Below the pieces are notes generated by a model. The model saw only the letters and a program-made list of their open reading frames with translations. It searched no databases and was not told the DNA's origin. Positions 51,846 through 61,141 of a stretch of DNA of 64,000 nt are shown here, in pieces. This stretch comes from an uncultured Psychrobacter sp. (GTDB lineage Bacteria; Pseudomonadota; Gammaproteobacteria; Pseudomonadales; Moraxellaceae). The position numbers and the translations under genes are program-made. The first letter of the stretch is position 1. The number at the start of each line of letters is the position of its first letter. The stretch lies in NCBI GenBank assembly GCA_947489525.1, contig CANLDW010000001.1, forward strand, positions 620,001-684,000. The letters run 5' to 3'.

Positions 51846-52160
51846 CTAGCCTTTAGCTATTCTCTTTTGCACCCTAGCATCTATCTTATCTTGCTTTTTC
51901 TGAGCTTTTTGATCAATGCTATCTAGTGTCTTTTGTATTTTTTTATCAATTTTATCCAGCTCTTTTTGGCGCTTTTTCTCTACTTTATCTAACTGTTTTT
52001 GAATCTTTTTATTGACTTTACTATGTTCTTTTTTGCGCTGCTTTTCTATCTTATCCTGCTCTTTTTGGCGCTCTTTTTCTATCTTATCTTGCTTTTTTTG
52101 CTCCTGTTTAGTCAATTTAATATTTTCTCTCTCGTTTGTTTTAAAGGTGTTATCTGACAT
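51846..52160 (-). CDS. Hendecad-repeat coiled-coil protein, 104 aa
   Basis: Residues 22-98 consist of seven consecutive 11-residue units of the form KKQDKIEKERQ, KEQDKIEKQRK, KEHSKVNKKIQ, KQLDKVEKKRQ and so on, with a hydrophobic residue (I, V) at position 6 and mostly I, R or A at position 10. About 40 per cent of residues are Lys or Arg. This fits a right-handed hendecad coiled coil, one continuous helix of about 120 angstroms. The first 21 residues are polar. There is no signal peptide. I do not recognise a named family; similar Lys/Glu repeats occur in stress or nucleoid-associated proteins. ATG 52160 has AGGAG 8 bases upstream. Stands alone next to MITE copy D. Confidence 0.8.
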   Translation of the reverse strand: MSDNTFKTNERENIKLTKQEQKKQDKIEKERQKEQDKIEKQRKKEHSKVNKKIQKQLDKVEKKRQKELDKIDKKIQKTLDSIDQKAQKKQDKIDARVQKRIAKG

Positions 52161-52536
52161 TAGGTATCTCCTTGATTAAATTAAGATTAAATTATTTTAA
52201 GGCTTCATACTAGGTCAGTATCCCTGCTTAGTCAACGTCGCACTACAAATATAAACTTTAAAGAATGTTTTATATAGACTGGTATACAGTCTGCTCAGTT
52301 CAACTATTTTGAGATACGAATAACCAAAAGAAAAAACTCAGCCTCGATATCTGCTGCTTTCACAGTGGGGAAATATGCGCATCATAGCTCGGTTTTCTTT
52401 AACGGTTTATTCGCGCCTCGTCCCTCGGCAAAAGCCTTTATCTTGTGCTCGGGTGACCTCCGTTCACTTTCGCATGCAAACTCACACTACAGCTGTTAGG
52501 CTGGTTAAATTGGTCTACTTATCTTTTGCAGACGTC
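52161..52536. other. Spacer between the hendecad-repeat and DUF3239-like genes
   Basis: 376 bp. It contains the promoter and SD of the repeat gene and, at 52280-52300, a short inverted repeat (AGACTGGTATACAGTCT). The remainder up to 52536 is richer in GC than the spacers nearby and may be remnant coding DNA, but I could not match it to a family. Confidence 0.5.
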
Positions 52537-53274
52537 CTATGTAAAGCGCTCAAGCACGTATAGTAAGGCAATAAATATGGCTACACCTAGAATAATCGTG
52601 GTCAAGCTAATACCTGCATTTTCTTCTAAGTCAGATAGAACATTCAACTCATCAGACGCCCCACTCCAGTCGCTGTTCTCCACATCAACTCGATACAAGC
52701 CCGCTTTGTAGGGTTGGTCTAACTGTGATAGTTGTCTTTCTAACTGCGTCCACTGCTTGTTTGGATAGCTTTGCAGCGCAGACTCAATCACTTTTGGATC
52801 ATTAGTAGCGAAAGACAAAGGTATTGGGTTAAAGTCTAACCAATGCGATAAATCATCTTCGGATGACGCTGTATAAAGCGCTACTGTCGGCACTCTATCA
52901 CCGATTTCTACTTTTTTAAGTGTCTTGCACTGAATAATTTTTACTATTAGAAAGTCACCATAACCTTTGGTCAGATTTGTATTGACGGCGATAAGCGTAG
53001 GATGAGTAGCAACGACGACACCGCCATTAGAATCACCATACAAAAAACGCTCTTTGGTTCTCGTCCAATAAAATATATTTATAAAAATAGCGATGCCGAC
53101 AACCAGTAGTAACCAAGCGTTAATAAATATGGCAGACAATATGGAGCCAATTAAAAACAAAGTAAGTAAGCTGACATATATAGGCTGATGACGGAACCAT
53201 ACCCATTTATTTAGCTTGGCATTGCCAGAGTTGGAAGCAAAAGCATTATTATCTAATGTGCGTTTATCTTTCAT
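52537..53274 (-). CDS. DUF3239-like membrane protein, 245 aa
   Basis: Two hydrophobic segments near the N-terminus (IYVSLLTLFLIGSILSAIF and AWLLLVVGIAIFINIFYW) are followed by a soluble domain with YGDSNGGVVVATHPTLIAVNTNLTKGYGD, VKIIQC and GDRVPTVALYTAS, which is the layout I associate with DUF3239, and then by a C-terminal membrane anchor TTIILGVAIFIALLYVL. The family has no known function. Assignment is by pattern and is moderately certain. Most of the protein would lie in the cytoplasm or periplasm between the anchors. The gene has AT-rich codon use like the rest of this accessory stretch. The ORF starts with ATG 53274. Confidence 0.65.
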   Translation of the reverse strand: MKDKRTLDNNAFASNSGNAKLNKWVWFRHQPIYVSLLTLFLIGSILSAIFINAWLLLVVGIAIFINIFYWTRTKERFLYGDSNGGVVVATHPTLIAVNTNLTKGYGDFLIVKIIQCKTLKKVEIGDRVPTVALYTASSEDDLSHWLDFNPIPLSFATNDPKVIESALQSYPNKQWTQLERQLSQLDQPYKAGLYRVDVENSDWSGASDELNVLSDLEENAGISLTTIILGVAIFIALLYVLERFT

Positions 53275-53433
53275 TGCAACCTATTTTTTAAGTGTGTAGT
53301 CGTCGTAGGGTGGCGAGAGACTTGTCAAATTCTCGTAGAGAATGATGAGGCATAATCCACTGGTTGAAACGATACTTTTGACATTTATTTGTTATGTTAT
53401 CACTGACTCACCTTATACTTATTAAAGTATCTT

Positions 53434-54036
53434 TTAGATGACAGGAGGATCAACTCGTCTGCCACGCTTATTTTTACTCTGATAGGCACTGCGCTGCTTG
53501 GTTATCTCATAAAGTACGATGCCTGTAGATGTTGCCAAGTTTAAGCTCTCAATCGTGTCGTACATTCCAATTTGTATACAGACGACGCTGTTAGCAATAG
53601 CGATATCGCTAATGCCGCGAGCTTCATTCTCAAACCAAACGGCAAGGCGCTTTTGTGTATAATCACCATCTTGTTATAGCACATTGTTTTGACCCTTAAT
53701 ATGTGGTGATGTGACTACAGAAATAAAATGGTAGTACTCTAAGTGTTCTAGACAGTCTTCAGTGCTACGAAATACTTTGATAAAGCTCCATTTAACAGCC
53801 GATACTGATGGTTTGAGTAACGATTTTCGCTCCCTCATCACTTCCCAGCTATCAGGGAACAGATGGCGACTATCGACAACATAAAGTGTACCTACGCCAA
53901 GTGCGTTAATATTACGAATAACGGTTGCTAATTTCTTCGAATCATTAAGCTCTTCTAGAACGACAATCAAGTTTTTGCATTGAAAGTCTTTGATAGCGTC
54001 GGCACGCTGACGTATGGTTGATTTTTGCGTGGTCAT
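53434..54036 (-). pseudogene. TrmH-family RNA 2'-O-methyltransferase interrupted by one stop codon
   Basis: The minus strand reads from ATG 54036 as a SpoU/TrmH protein: FQCKNLIVVLEELNDSKKLATVIRNINALGVGTLYVVD (motif 1 region), then SVVTSPHIKGQNNVL, an in-frame TAA at 53674-53676, and without frame change QDGDYTQKRLAVWFENEARGISD (motif 2, xFENExxGIS) and CIQIGMYDTIESLNLATSTGIVLYE (motif 3 with SLN), ending at 53434. All motifs of the alpha/beta-knot fold are kept over 201 codons, so a single nonsense change is the only visible defect. The product stopping at 53674 lacks the SAM-binding knot. A recent inactivation, a sequencing error or stop read-through are possible. Confidence 0.85.
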
Positions 54037-54108
54037 ATTTTGTACTTAATGGACTTAGAGAATGTATTTCAAAGTAGTAGCGTATCCAGCCTATGCTTGA
54101 CTCATCAT

Positions 54109-55314
54109 CTAAAATACCTCTTCAAAATTGATAGGTGAGCTTTCTCTCATCTCGTTTAAGATTTTTTCGCTACTCTTAGATATATTAACTAGCTCAGTTA
54201 GATCCTTATTTTCTACATTTTTTAACTTCCAATCTATGAACTCCCTAAAGCTTATGAAAACAGACTTTTCTAAATTTTTATTTAGAATGAGCATTTTATT
54301 TTCTTCTAAACTTAGCCCTTTATTAGTATCTGCTATCTTAATTGTAAATACTTTTTTACCTCCAAGGTTGAGAGTATATGTCAGTCCTTCTCCAGTATTA
54401 AGAAACAAGATTGTAATACAATTACTTATAGCCGTTATTTCATTAATTCTTTGATCTGGATCTTCACCACCATTTACCTTAGGTAAACCTGTTCCATTAC
54501 TCTGTAACCAAAGTAAATTATAAAGTATTTTAGAATAACTATTCTCAAGTATTTCATAGGGATTATCGTAAAAGGTGTTAATAAACCCAATTGCTAATTT
54601 TGCGAGAAATCTTCTAGACTGATGAATGTCAAAGCATAGACTACCTTGAATCACTTTATCTTTTCTTTGATAAAAATAGCTTACCCTGTCCTCATCTAAT
54701 TGTGTTCTCTTATCAAAGCCTTTTATCTCTTCTATCTTAGTACCTTCACTATCAAATATTTCAGCACCTAATACTCTTCTTATATTATTATTTTTACTTT
54801 CAAAATCTGAAAACGATTTTAAAACAAGACTTAGATAACTTTTGCTTTTTTCAGTAAGAAAACAGTAGAGTGTTGATTCTTTTCTACGGCTATCTATAGG
54901 ATTGCCACCAATGTAGCTAGGTTTTTTAGTATCATCAGGTCTAACCCAATAGATCTGCTCACCAAAAGGTCCTAACCATGATTCACATACATAATCGGCA
55001 GGAACATCTGGAAATTTAATATTTTCGACTTTACCCATACAGACTAAAGGTAACGCAATAGAATCTTTATCTAACGTATCTATATTTAAACTATCAATCT
55101 CTCTCAAATACCAACCAATTAAAGAATCTCTTGCGAAACTACCATCAACGAAAAGTCCTAAATTATTATTACATTTCTTACATACGTTTCTTGTTTTGAA
55201 AATATCTGGTGCATAAGCTCCACCTAAAAATTGTGGCACTATATGCTCTAGACTAAATTCATTTGCAGATTTTTCTTGGAGACAGTAGATACATTTACTC
55301 ATATTAAAAGCCAT
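54109..55314 (-). CDS. HNH endonuclease-domain protein, AT-rich, 401 aa
   Basis: The N-terminal 50 residues form an HNH zinc-finger-type nuclease module: C8-x2-C11, the L-E-H-I-V-P segment with H24, then C45-x2-C48 followed by NN (CKKCNNNLG), the layout of HNH_5-type domains. The remaining 350 residues are not recognised; they are mixed alpha/beta, Lys/Asn/Ile-rich, with no membrane segment. Base composition is clearly lower in GC than tkt or serS. Such large HNH proteins of mobile origin are often restriction-like or defence nucleases, but no methylase or other defence gene is present, so this is only a suggestion. The small gene 43 bp upstream on the same strand may be a partner. Confidence 0.82.
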   Translation of the reverse strand: MAFNMSKCIYCLQEKSANEFSLEHIVPQFLGGAYAPDIFKTRNVCKKCNNNLGLFVDGSFARDSLIGWYLREIDSLNIDTLDKDSIALPLVCMGKVENIKFPDVPADYVCESWLGPFGEQIYWVRPDDTKKPSYIGGNPIDSRRKESTLYCFLTEKSKSYLSLVLKSFSDFESKNNNIRRVLGAEIFDSEGTKIEEIKGFDKRTQLDEDRVSYFYQRKDKVIQGSLCFDIHQSRRFLAKLAIGFINTFYDNPYEILENSYSKILYNLLWLQSNGTGLPKVNGGEDPDQRINEITAISNCITILFLNTGEGLTYTLNLGGKKVFTIKIADTNKGLSLEENKMLILNKNLEKSVFISFREFIDWKLKNVENKDLTELVNISKSSEKILNEMRESSPINFEEVF

Positions 55315-55357
55315 TATATTTTTTTATCAAAGACTTGAAAAACGTTATTATTTATTA

Positions 55358-55552
55358 TTAAAACTTGACATACCGCCAAGTTTTTAAACCCATTTCTTGC
55401 GCCCAAAGTTTAGCAGTTGCTTTGTCGCCCGCTATGGAAACTTGGTTTAAATCCAGTTTATCGACAAGCTTAAAATTGCTTTCACCAACCGTTTTAGGGT
55501 CGAAAACATACCATCTTACTACTCGCTCAGTAGTAGCTAACACATAACCCAT
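55358..55552 (-). CDS. Small hypothetical protein, 64 aa, upstream of the HNH gene
   Basis: Start ATG 55552 has GGAG 8 bases before it; the longer frame from 55609 would read through that site and is rejected. The product (MGYVLATTERVVRWYVFDP start, LDLNQVSIAGDKATAKLWAQ middle, TWRYVKF end) is soluble, basic, with two Trp-rich ends and no known domain. The gap to the HNH gene is 43 bp without a terminator, so they are probably one transcript. A regulatory or immunity-like partner is conceivable, nothing more. Confidence 0.7.
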   Translation of the reverse strand: MGYVLATTERVVRWYVFDPKTVGESNFKLVDKLDLNQVSIAGDKATAKLWAQEMGLKTWRYVKF

Positions 55553-55681
55553 CGTAATTCTCCAAAAACCAAATTTGTGAGGTGCGCAAAAGCTGAAAAA
55601 TTTATTCACGTTTAATTTATCATATAATAGTCGCCTTGTGACGCGGTTTAGCCCTGATTGCAGCGGTTATCCTGCTGATGA

Positions 55682-55761
55682 CAATGGCGTTGCGGACTGT
55701 GGCTAGAGGCGGTATCGAGGCAACAGGAACGCCGCTAGACACGATAGTCCGCACGCCATTG
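55682..55761. repeat. Long imperfect inverted repeat, GC-rich
   Basis: Outer arms CAATGGCGTTGCGGACT (55682-55698) and AGTCCGCACGCCATTG (55746-55761) pair with one bulge; inside, GGCTAGAGGCG (55701) pairs imperfectly with CGCCGCTAGAC (55730-55740). Further outward similarity (TTATCCTGCTGATGAC versus GACAAAGCAGATAATAG) extends the fold. It lies between the small protein gene and the tkt terminator. The GC content is higher than in its surroundings. Confidence 0.75.
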
Positions 55762-55806
55762 ACAAAGCAGATAATAGCGAAAAGCAGGATCAGCTCTAAA
55801 ACAACC

Positions 55807-55844
55807 AAAAAAAAGAGCCACCAGAATCATCCAGCAGCTCTTTT
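55807..55844 (-). terminator. Terminator after tkt
   Basis: Minus-strand stem AAAAGAGC/GCTCTTTT with an 18-base loop and a T-run of eight. Confidence 0.88.
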
Positions 55845-55862
55845 ATAAATTCAAAGTTCTAA

Positions 55863-57860
55863 TTAGACCAAACTATTCACCGCTTCAACCACAGCATCGG
55901 CCGTAATACCAAACTCTTTATATAAATCGCTAGCGGGTGCAGACTCACCATAAGTGGTCATGCCGATGACTTTGCCATCGAGACCAACAAACTTATACCA
56001 GTAGTCCACATGCGCCGCTTCTACTGCGACGCGAGCGCGGATATTAGCAGGCAGTACCGAGTCGCGGTAGCTGGCATCTTGCTCCATAAAGATCTCGGCA
56101 CACGGCATAGAGACCACACGCACGCCAATGCCATTTTCGCTCAAAGTCGCATGTGCTTGCATAGCAAGACCGACTTCTGAGCCTGTCGCAATGATGATGG
56201 CTTGTAGCTCGCTCTGCTCTTTGGCTAAGACATAACCACCTTTGACAATATTGGCAACTTGCTCACTATCACGCGCTTGATGGGGCAAGCTTTGACGGCT
56301 AAATATCAGCGCTGAGGGGTTGTTCTCAGACTTAATCGCTTCTACCCAAGCGCTTGCTGACTCCACTGCATCACAAGGGCGCCATGTACGTAGGTTTGGC
56401 GTGGTACGCAGGTTAGTTAACTGCTCGACCGGCTGATGCGTTGGGCCATCTTCACCCAGACCAATAGAGTCATGCGTGTAGACGTGGATGACGCGCTGCT
56501 TCATAAGCGCGCCCATACGCACCGCATTACGGGCGTATTCCATAAACATCAGGAAGGTGGCGACATAAGGGATAAAGCCGCCATGCAGCGCGATACCATT
56601 GGCAATCGCGGTCATACCAAACTCACGCACCCCGTAGTAGATATAGTTGCCATCGCTATCAGTTTCGATACCTTTTGCACCATTGAACAAGGTCAAGTTT
56701 GAGCCCGCTAGATCGGCGGAGCCGCCCATGAGTTCTGGCAATAAGGGCTGCAAAGTATTGATCGCGTTTTGACTGGCTTTTCGGCTGGCGACATCACCGC
56801 CTTGCTCTTGAGTTTGCTGAATGTAGTCTTTTGCTTGGGCAGCAAAATCGCTTGGCAGCTCGCCATTTAAGCGGCGCAGTAGCTCTTCGGCCAGCTCTGG
56901 ATAGGCCTTTTTGTAGCCTTCAAAGGTGGCATCCCAGTTCTTTTGCATGACGTCGCCTTTGGCTTTGCCATCCCATGCTTCGTAGATCTCATCATCTAAG
57001 TCGAACGGGGCATGTTTCCAAGACAAGGCATCACGGGTTAGAGCGATTTCGTCATCACCAAGCGGTGCCCCATGACTTGAGGCCAAGCCTTGTTTATTCG
57101 GACTACCTGCGCCGATAGTGGTTTTACAGATGATTAGACTTGGTTTATCGGTCTCTTTGATCGCTTGTTCAGTGGCTTTAGTAATCTCGTCGGTATCGTG
57201 ACCATCAACGTTAATCACTTGCCAGCCGTAGCTCTCAAAGCGCATTTGGGTGTCATCGGTGAACCAGCCTTCGACATTACCATCGATAGAGATGCCATTG
57301 TCATCATAGAAGAACACCAATTTGCTAAGTCCTAGCGTGCCCGCTAATGAGCAGACTTCATGGCTGATACCTTCCATCAAGCAGCCATCGCCTAAGAACG
57401 CGTAAGTATGATGATCTATGACCTCATGACCGTCACGGTTGAACTGCGCGGCTAGAGTTTTTTCAGCAATGGCAAAGCCTACCGCATTAGCGATACCTTG
57501 ACCTAGCGGGCCCGTCGTCGTTTCCACACCGGGCGTGTAGCCATATTCAGGATGACCGGGGGTTTTAGAATGCAGTTGGCGGAAATTTTTTAGATCATCC
57601 ACGCTGACATTATAGCCCGTCAAATGCAGCAAGGCATAAATCAGCATGGAGCCATGACCGTTTGATAGTACAAAGCGATCACGATTATGCCATTGTGGAT
57701 CGGCAGGGTTGTGCTTTAAGAACTTGCGCCATAAGACTTCGGCGATATCAGCCATACCCATTGGTGCACCGGGGTGACCTGAATTGGCTTTTTGCACCGC
57801 GTCAAAGGACAGTACGCGAATAGCATTGGCAAGTTTACGTTCATTAATTGGGGTGGGCAT
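55863..57860 (-). CDS. tkt: Transketolase
   Basis: Thiamine-diphosphate enzyme of the non-oxidative pentose phosphate pathway; it moves two-carbon units between sugar phosphates. ThDP motif: [32 protein letters not shown] in part ([10 protein letters not shown] to [10 protein letters not shown]). N-terminal [37 protein letters not shown] and the C-terminal [23 protein letters not shown] are standard. ATG 57860 gives the usual [17 protein letters not shown] start and has AGGA upstream; the 21 codons before it in the longer frame have no family support. 665 residues matches E. coli TktA (663). Own terminator follows. A GAPDH/E4PDH-type gene 12 kb away is its possible partner in erythrose-4-phosphate use. 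Confidence 0.97.
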   Translation of the reverse strand: MPTPINERKLANAIRVLSFDAVQKANSGHPGAPMGMADIAEVLWRKFLKHNPADPQWHNRDRFVLSNGHGSMLIYALLHLTGYNVSVDDLKNFRQLHSKTPGHPEYGYTPGVETTTGPLGQGIANAVGFAIAEKTLAAQFNRDGHEVIDHHTYAFLGDGCLMEGISHEVCSLAGTLGLSKLVFFYDDNGISIDGNVEGWFTDDTQMRFESYGWQVINVDGHDTDEITKATEQAIKETDKPSLIICKTTIGAGSPNKQGLASSHGAPLGDDEIALTRDALSWKHAPFDLDDEIYEAWDGKAKGDVMQKNWDATFEGYKKAYPELAEELLRRLNGELPSDFAAQAKDYIQQTQEQGGDVASRKASQNAINTLQPLLPELMGGSADLAGSNLTLFNGAKGIETDSDGNYIYYGVREFGMTAIANGIALHGGFIPYVATFLMFMEYARNAVRMGALMKQRVIHVYTHDSIGLGEDGPTHQPVEQLTNLRTTPNLRTWRPCDAVESASAWVEAIKSENNPSALIFSRQSLPHQARDSEQVANIVKGGYVLAKEQSELQAIIIATGSEVGLAMQAHATLSENGIGVRVVSMPCAEIFMEQDASYRDSVLPANIRARVAVEAAHVDYWYKFVGLDGKVIGMTTYGESAPASDLYKEFGITADAVVEAVNSLV

Positions 57861-58043
57861 AGCGGGTCCTAGGATTGAATGGAGAGTATGGCAAGTAATA
57901 AGTTTGAAAAAGCAATGAATCAAGAGTGAGATAAGCGTTAGATTGTGAGTGACTGTAGGCGCAATTTTATCATACCTGACAGTAGCCTCGCTAAGGATTG
58001 CCGTGGCTACTGGGTTTTTTATTAGCTAATAAGATTCCAATGA

Positions 58044-59330
58044 TTAAACCTCAATCCTTGCCGACCCGCCCATAAACGGACGCAGCACCTCAGGAATGGT
58101 AACGCTGCCATCAGCGTTTTGATGATTCTCCATCACCGCAAGCAGGGTACGACCTACTGCTAGACCTGAGCCGTTTAAGGTATGGGCAAGACTCGTTTGT
58201 TTACCGTCTTTGACTCGCGTACCCATACGACGGGCTTGGAAGTCGCCACAATTTGAGCAGCTAGAGATCTCGCGATAGGTCTCTTGGCTTGGCAGCCAAA
58301 CCTCGATATCATAAGTCTTTTGCGCGGCAAAACCCATATCACCGGTACACAGCTTCATGACCCGATACGGCAAGTTGAGCTGCTGCAAAATGTATTCGGC
58401 TTGGGCAGTCATAGCTTCTAACAACGCATCAGACTGATCAGATGTGGCGATGTTTACCATCTCGACCTTTTCAAACTGATGTTGGCGTATCAGGCCACGC
58501 GTATCCCGACCGTGTGAGCCCGCTTCACTACGAAAGCAAGGCGTATGCGCAGTGAATTTGAGGGGCAACTCTTTGGCCTCCAAACGCTCGCCGCGCACCA
58601 AGTTGGTCATTGGCACCTCAGCGGTTGGAATCAAATAAAAATCAGTGTCTTCATTATTGGTGTGATTGCTAAGTTTAAACAAATCATCTTCGAACTTTGG
58701 CAATTGACCCGTGCCCGTTAAACTCTCACTATTGACGATATACGGCACATAAGTCTCAGTATAGCCGTACTTATTCACATGCGTATTTAGCATAAATTGA
58801 ATCAGCGCGCGATGCAGCTGCGCTAATTGCCCTTTGAGCACACTAAAGCGGCTACCGGTAATCTTCGCCGCGGCTTCAAAGTCGAGCATACCGAGCGTCT
58901 CACCGATATGGGTGTGATCTTGAATATCAAAATCGAACTGACGCGGCTCGCCCCAACGACGTATCTCTTCATTATCATCCTCTGATTCGCCAACGGGTAC
59001 ATCTGCTGCTGGAATATTAGGAATTTGCAGCGCCGCTTGATTGATACGCTCTTGTAAGCTGCGTAGATCCTCTTCTGCCGCTTTAATCTCGCCACTGACG
59101 CTTTGCATTTGTGCCAAAAGCTCGCTGGCATCTTCGCCTGACTTTTTTAATGCCCCTACTTGTTTGGCACCCGCATTGCGCTTTGATTGTAAATCCTCAG
59201 TTCTAACCTGTAGCGATTTACGCTCATTCTCAAGCGTTTGCCAGAACTCTATATCTAGACTGTAACCACGAGTGGCTAGTTGCTGCTGTAGCTGGGTTAA
59301 GTCGCCGCGTAAAAGTTTAGGATCTATCAT
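58044..59330 (-). CDS. serS: Serine--tRNA ligase
   Basis: Class II aminoacyl-tRNA synthetase charging tRNA-Ser (including the tRNA at 42557). The N-terminal coiled coil (about residues 30-100) that grips the long variable arm is visible. Motif 2 is [21 protein letters not shown] and motif 3 [32 protein letters not shown] is conserved in bacterial SerRS. 428 residues matches E. coli (430). Start ATG 59330 with AAGGG upstream. Monocistronic; the stretch of 120 bp to tkt contains an inverted CAGTAGCC/GGCTACTG pair near 57979-58011 without a T-tract on the proper side. Confidence 0.98.
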   Translation of the reverse strand: MIDPKLLRGDLTQLQQQLATRGYSLDIEFWQTLENERKSLQVRTEDLQSKRNAGAKQVGALKKSGEDASELLAQMQSVSGEIKAAEEDLRSLQERINQAALQIPNIPAADVPVGESEDDNEEIRRWGEPRQFDFDIQDHTHIGETLGMLDFEAAAKITGSRFSVLKGQLAQLHRALIQFMLNTHVNKYGYTETYVPYIVNSESLTGTGQLPKFEDDLFKLSNHTNNEDTDFYLIPTAEVPMTNLVRGERLEAKELPLKFTAHTPCFRSEAGSHGRDTRGLIRQHQFEKVEMVNIATSDQSDALLEAMTAQAEYILQQLNLPYRVMKLCTGDMGFAAQKTYDIEVWLPSQETYREISSCSNCGDFQARRMGTRVKDGKQTSLAHTLNGSGLAVGRTLLAVMENHQNADGSVTIPEVLRPFMGGSARIEV

Positions 59331-59633
59331 AAGGGTTGCCTGCCGCGCTAAAAGTAAGAGAGGTAAATCTAAACGGCTGCTATGATAGCAAGATGAGGTA
59401 GACTTGACTACGTTTTCAGTCAGCGATTGTAAGACTATTAACCTGCGCTTGGCATATTTGTTTCTTTTAAAGACGCTTTTCGGTAAGATAAGCGCATACT
59501 GTCTCGCTAAGTTGCTTCTTACATCATATCAACTTTATTGTATTTACTTTATTGTATTTACTTTATTGTATTTATTGTGACAGATGACACTTTGACCTCC
59601 ATCGCTCTTTTTATATGTATCTGAGAATCTTTT
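59331..59633. other. Divergent spacer between serS and the YcxB-like gene, with a 14-bp tandem repeat
   Basis: 303 bp holding promoters of both genes. At 59533-59574 the 14-bp unit CTTTATTGTATTTA occurs three times in perfect tandem, just upstream of the YcxB-like gene, and a fourth partial unit follows. The T/A-rich units offer several possible -10 boxes (TATTTA-like). Confidence 0.8.
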
Positions 59634-60296
59634 ATGGCCCTGTATCCTTATACGCTACAACCTATTGCTCTAAACCTGACTGAAGCTGAATTCCAGCAAG
59701 CACAGTACGAGCTATTTACCAATGCCAGCCCTTCTTTTGGTCTTAAAAGCATTAAGATGAAGGAGTGGATCATCTTGGCAGTGGTCGTCGTATTAGCGAT
59801 TGCAGGGCTTATTTTTGTCTCAGGGTACTCAACGATTATTTTTTGGTTGATGCTCGTATCCGTCGTCATCTATTTACTAGTGCGGACGCTTGGCTTTAAG
59901 TGGTATGTCAAAAAGGAGTTTGAAAAACAAGTTGCCGCCCAACAGATGCCTGATGAGATGCATGAGATGAAGCTTGGGGTACAAAAGCATGGGTTAATTA
60001 TGGCGATGCCAGCCAATCAACCAAACCTAATGCAAAACCCTCAGATGCGCGGTATGCAAATGCGCGCCTCTCAAACGCAGCAGGCGGTGATTCCATGGAG
60101 CGCGGTCAAAAGCTGGGATGAGACCGACGATTACATTTTTATGATGTTTGAATTAAAGGGTCAACAAGGCAGTCAAATTATACCAAAGCGCATGCAAGCG
60201 CAAAAGTTCCCTATTGACACTGTACGTCAGCACCTCCAAGAGGTCGTCCCTATTCGCGGTCTGCAAACCGAGCAATTACCGCCTATTGCTAAGTAG
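59634..60296 (+). CDS. YcxB-like family membrane protein, 220 aa
   Basis: Two neighbouring membrane helices (WIILAVVVVLAIAGLIFV and STIIFWLMLVSVVIYLLVRTL) are followed by a soluble domain that carries the YcxB C-terminal signature, namely GLIMAMPANQ, VIPWSAVKSWDETDDYIFMMFE and QIIPKRMQAQKFP, the pattern of bPH-like YcxB domains. The stretch with many Met and Gln residues (NPQMRGMQMRASQTQQ) is a low-complexity loop. The family is of unknown function and often sits near envelope genes. ATG 59634 has no strong SD (GAGAATC). Monocistronic. Confidence 0.82.
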   Translation: MALYPYTLQPIALNLTEAEFQQAQYELFTNASPSFGLKSIKMKEWIILAVVVVLAIAGLIFVSGYSTIIFWLMLVSVVIYLLVRTLGFKWYVKKEFEKQVAAQQMPDEMHEMKLGVQKHGLIMAMPANQPNLMQNPQMRGMQMRASQTQQAVIPWSAVKSWDETDDYIFMMFELKGQQGSQIIPKRMQAQKFPIDTVRQHLQEVVPIRGLQTEQLPPIAK

Positions 60297-60555
60297 TCTA
60301 CAATGCTTAGTTATAAACGAGTTAACTATAGTATAAGAGCTTTAGTGGTTTTATAAAACCTGTTATATAGGTTAGTTAATTCAATTTAACTTATCAATCT
60401 AATATTGATATTATAGAACCCATTAGAGAAGTCATGCACTACAGCAGACACATGATAAGAAGCTAAACGATTTGCTACATCATAATTCTGTCATAGTGCT
60501 TTTAGCTTATTTATAATTAACTTTTAAATAAACACTCGACTACAAGGATAATATT

Positions 60556-61044
60556 ATGAGTACTGTTGACAATACAACGAACCAAATTGGTTTAGAAAAA
60601 TCAGATATGAGTACTGTTGTTGCAAAGCTTAATGATTTGCTATCAAGCTATCATATGTTCTATCTTAACGTACGCGGTTACCACTGGAACGTCAAAGGTG
60701 AGCACTTTTTCTCATTACATGAGCAGTTCGAAGACTTATATACCAACCTACAAGTAGAGATTGATGAGATTGCTGAACGTATTTTAACCTTGGGTAAAAC
60801 GCCGCTACATGCTTATAGTGATTTTGCGCAGCATACACGTATTCCAGAAGACAAAAACGTCCACGATGGAAATAGTTGTGTGAAAGGCGTTGTTAATGGA
60901 CTACAAGCGCTTATTGAGGAACAACGCGAAGTATCAGCAATAGCCAGTGATGCCGAAGATCAGGGTACTGCTGACTTGTTAGATGAATACGTACAACAAC
61001 AAGAAAAGCTAGTTTGGATGTATAATGCGTTTTTAGCAAAATAA
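60556..61044 (+). CDS. Dps family DNA-protection/ferritin-like protein, paralogue 2
   Basis: The ferroxidase ligands are in YHWNVKGEHFFSLHEQFEDLYTNLQVEIDEIAERI, with His, His, Glu and Asp in the Dps pattern. 162 residues. Its closest style is that of the oxidative-stress Dps proteins (YHWNVKG, HxxFEDLY), while the first paralogue (28204) has CHWNLQG; the two are clearly diverged and not a recent duplication. The N-terminus repeats MSTVDNTT and DMSTVVAKL (codons near 60556 and 60607), the second could be a shorter start, but AAGGATAAT directly before 60556 favours the longer one. Terminator immediately downstream. Confidence 0.93.
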   Translation: MSTVDNTTNQIGLEKSDMSTVVAKLNDLLSSYHMFYLNVRGYHWNVKGEHFFSLHEQFEDLYTNLQVEIDEIAERILTLGKTPLHAYSDFAQHTRIPEDKNVHDGNSCVKGVVNGLQALIEEQREVSAIASDAEDQGTADLLDEYVQQQEKLVWMYNAFLAK

Positions 61045-61085
61045 CTAGTACATCTCATGTCACATTTGATTATTAATCATAAAAA

Positions 61086-61108
61086 AGCACCGAATCGGTG
61101 CTTTTTTT
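61086..61108 (+). terminator. Rho-independent terminator after dps paralogue 2
   Basis: Stem AGCACCG/CGGTGCT with a 3-base loop and seven T residues, flanked on the left by A residues that would also serve the converging DUF2057 gene. Confidence 0.92.
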
Positions 61109-61141
61109 GTGGCTGATAACAACATTCAGCTTGGTTTAGAA

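Noticed and set aside
55620-55808. 62-codon minus-strand frame with hydrophobic start
   Set aside because: It is created by the inverted repeat and overlaps the tkt terminator; no SD.
57979-58011. Terminator for serS
   Set aside because: The inverted CAGTAGCC/GGCTACTG pair has its T-tract on the plus side, against the direction of serS, so I do not call it.
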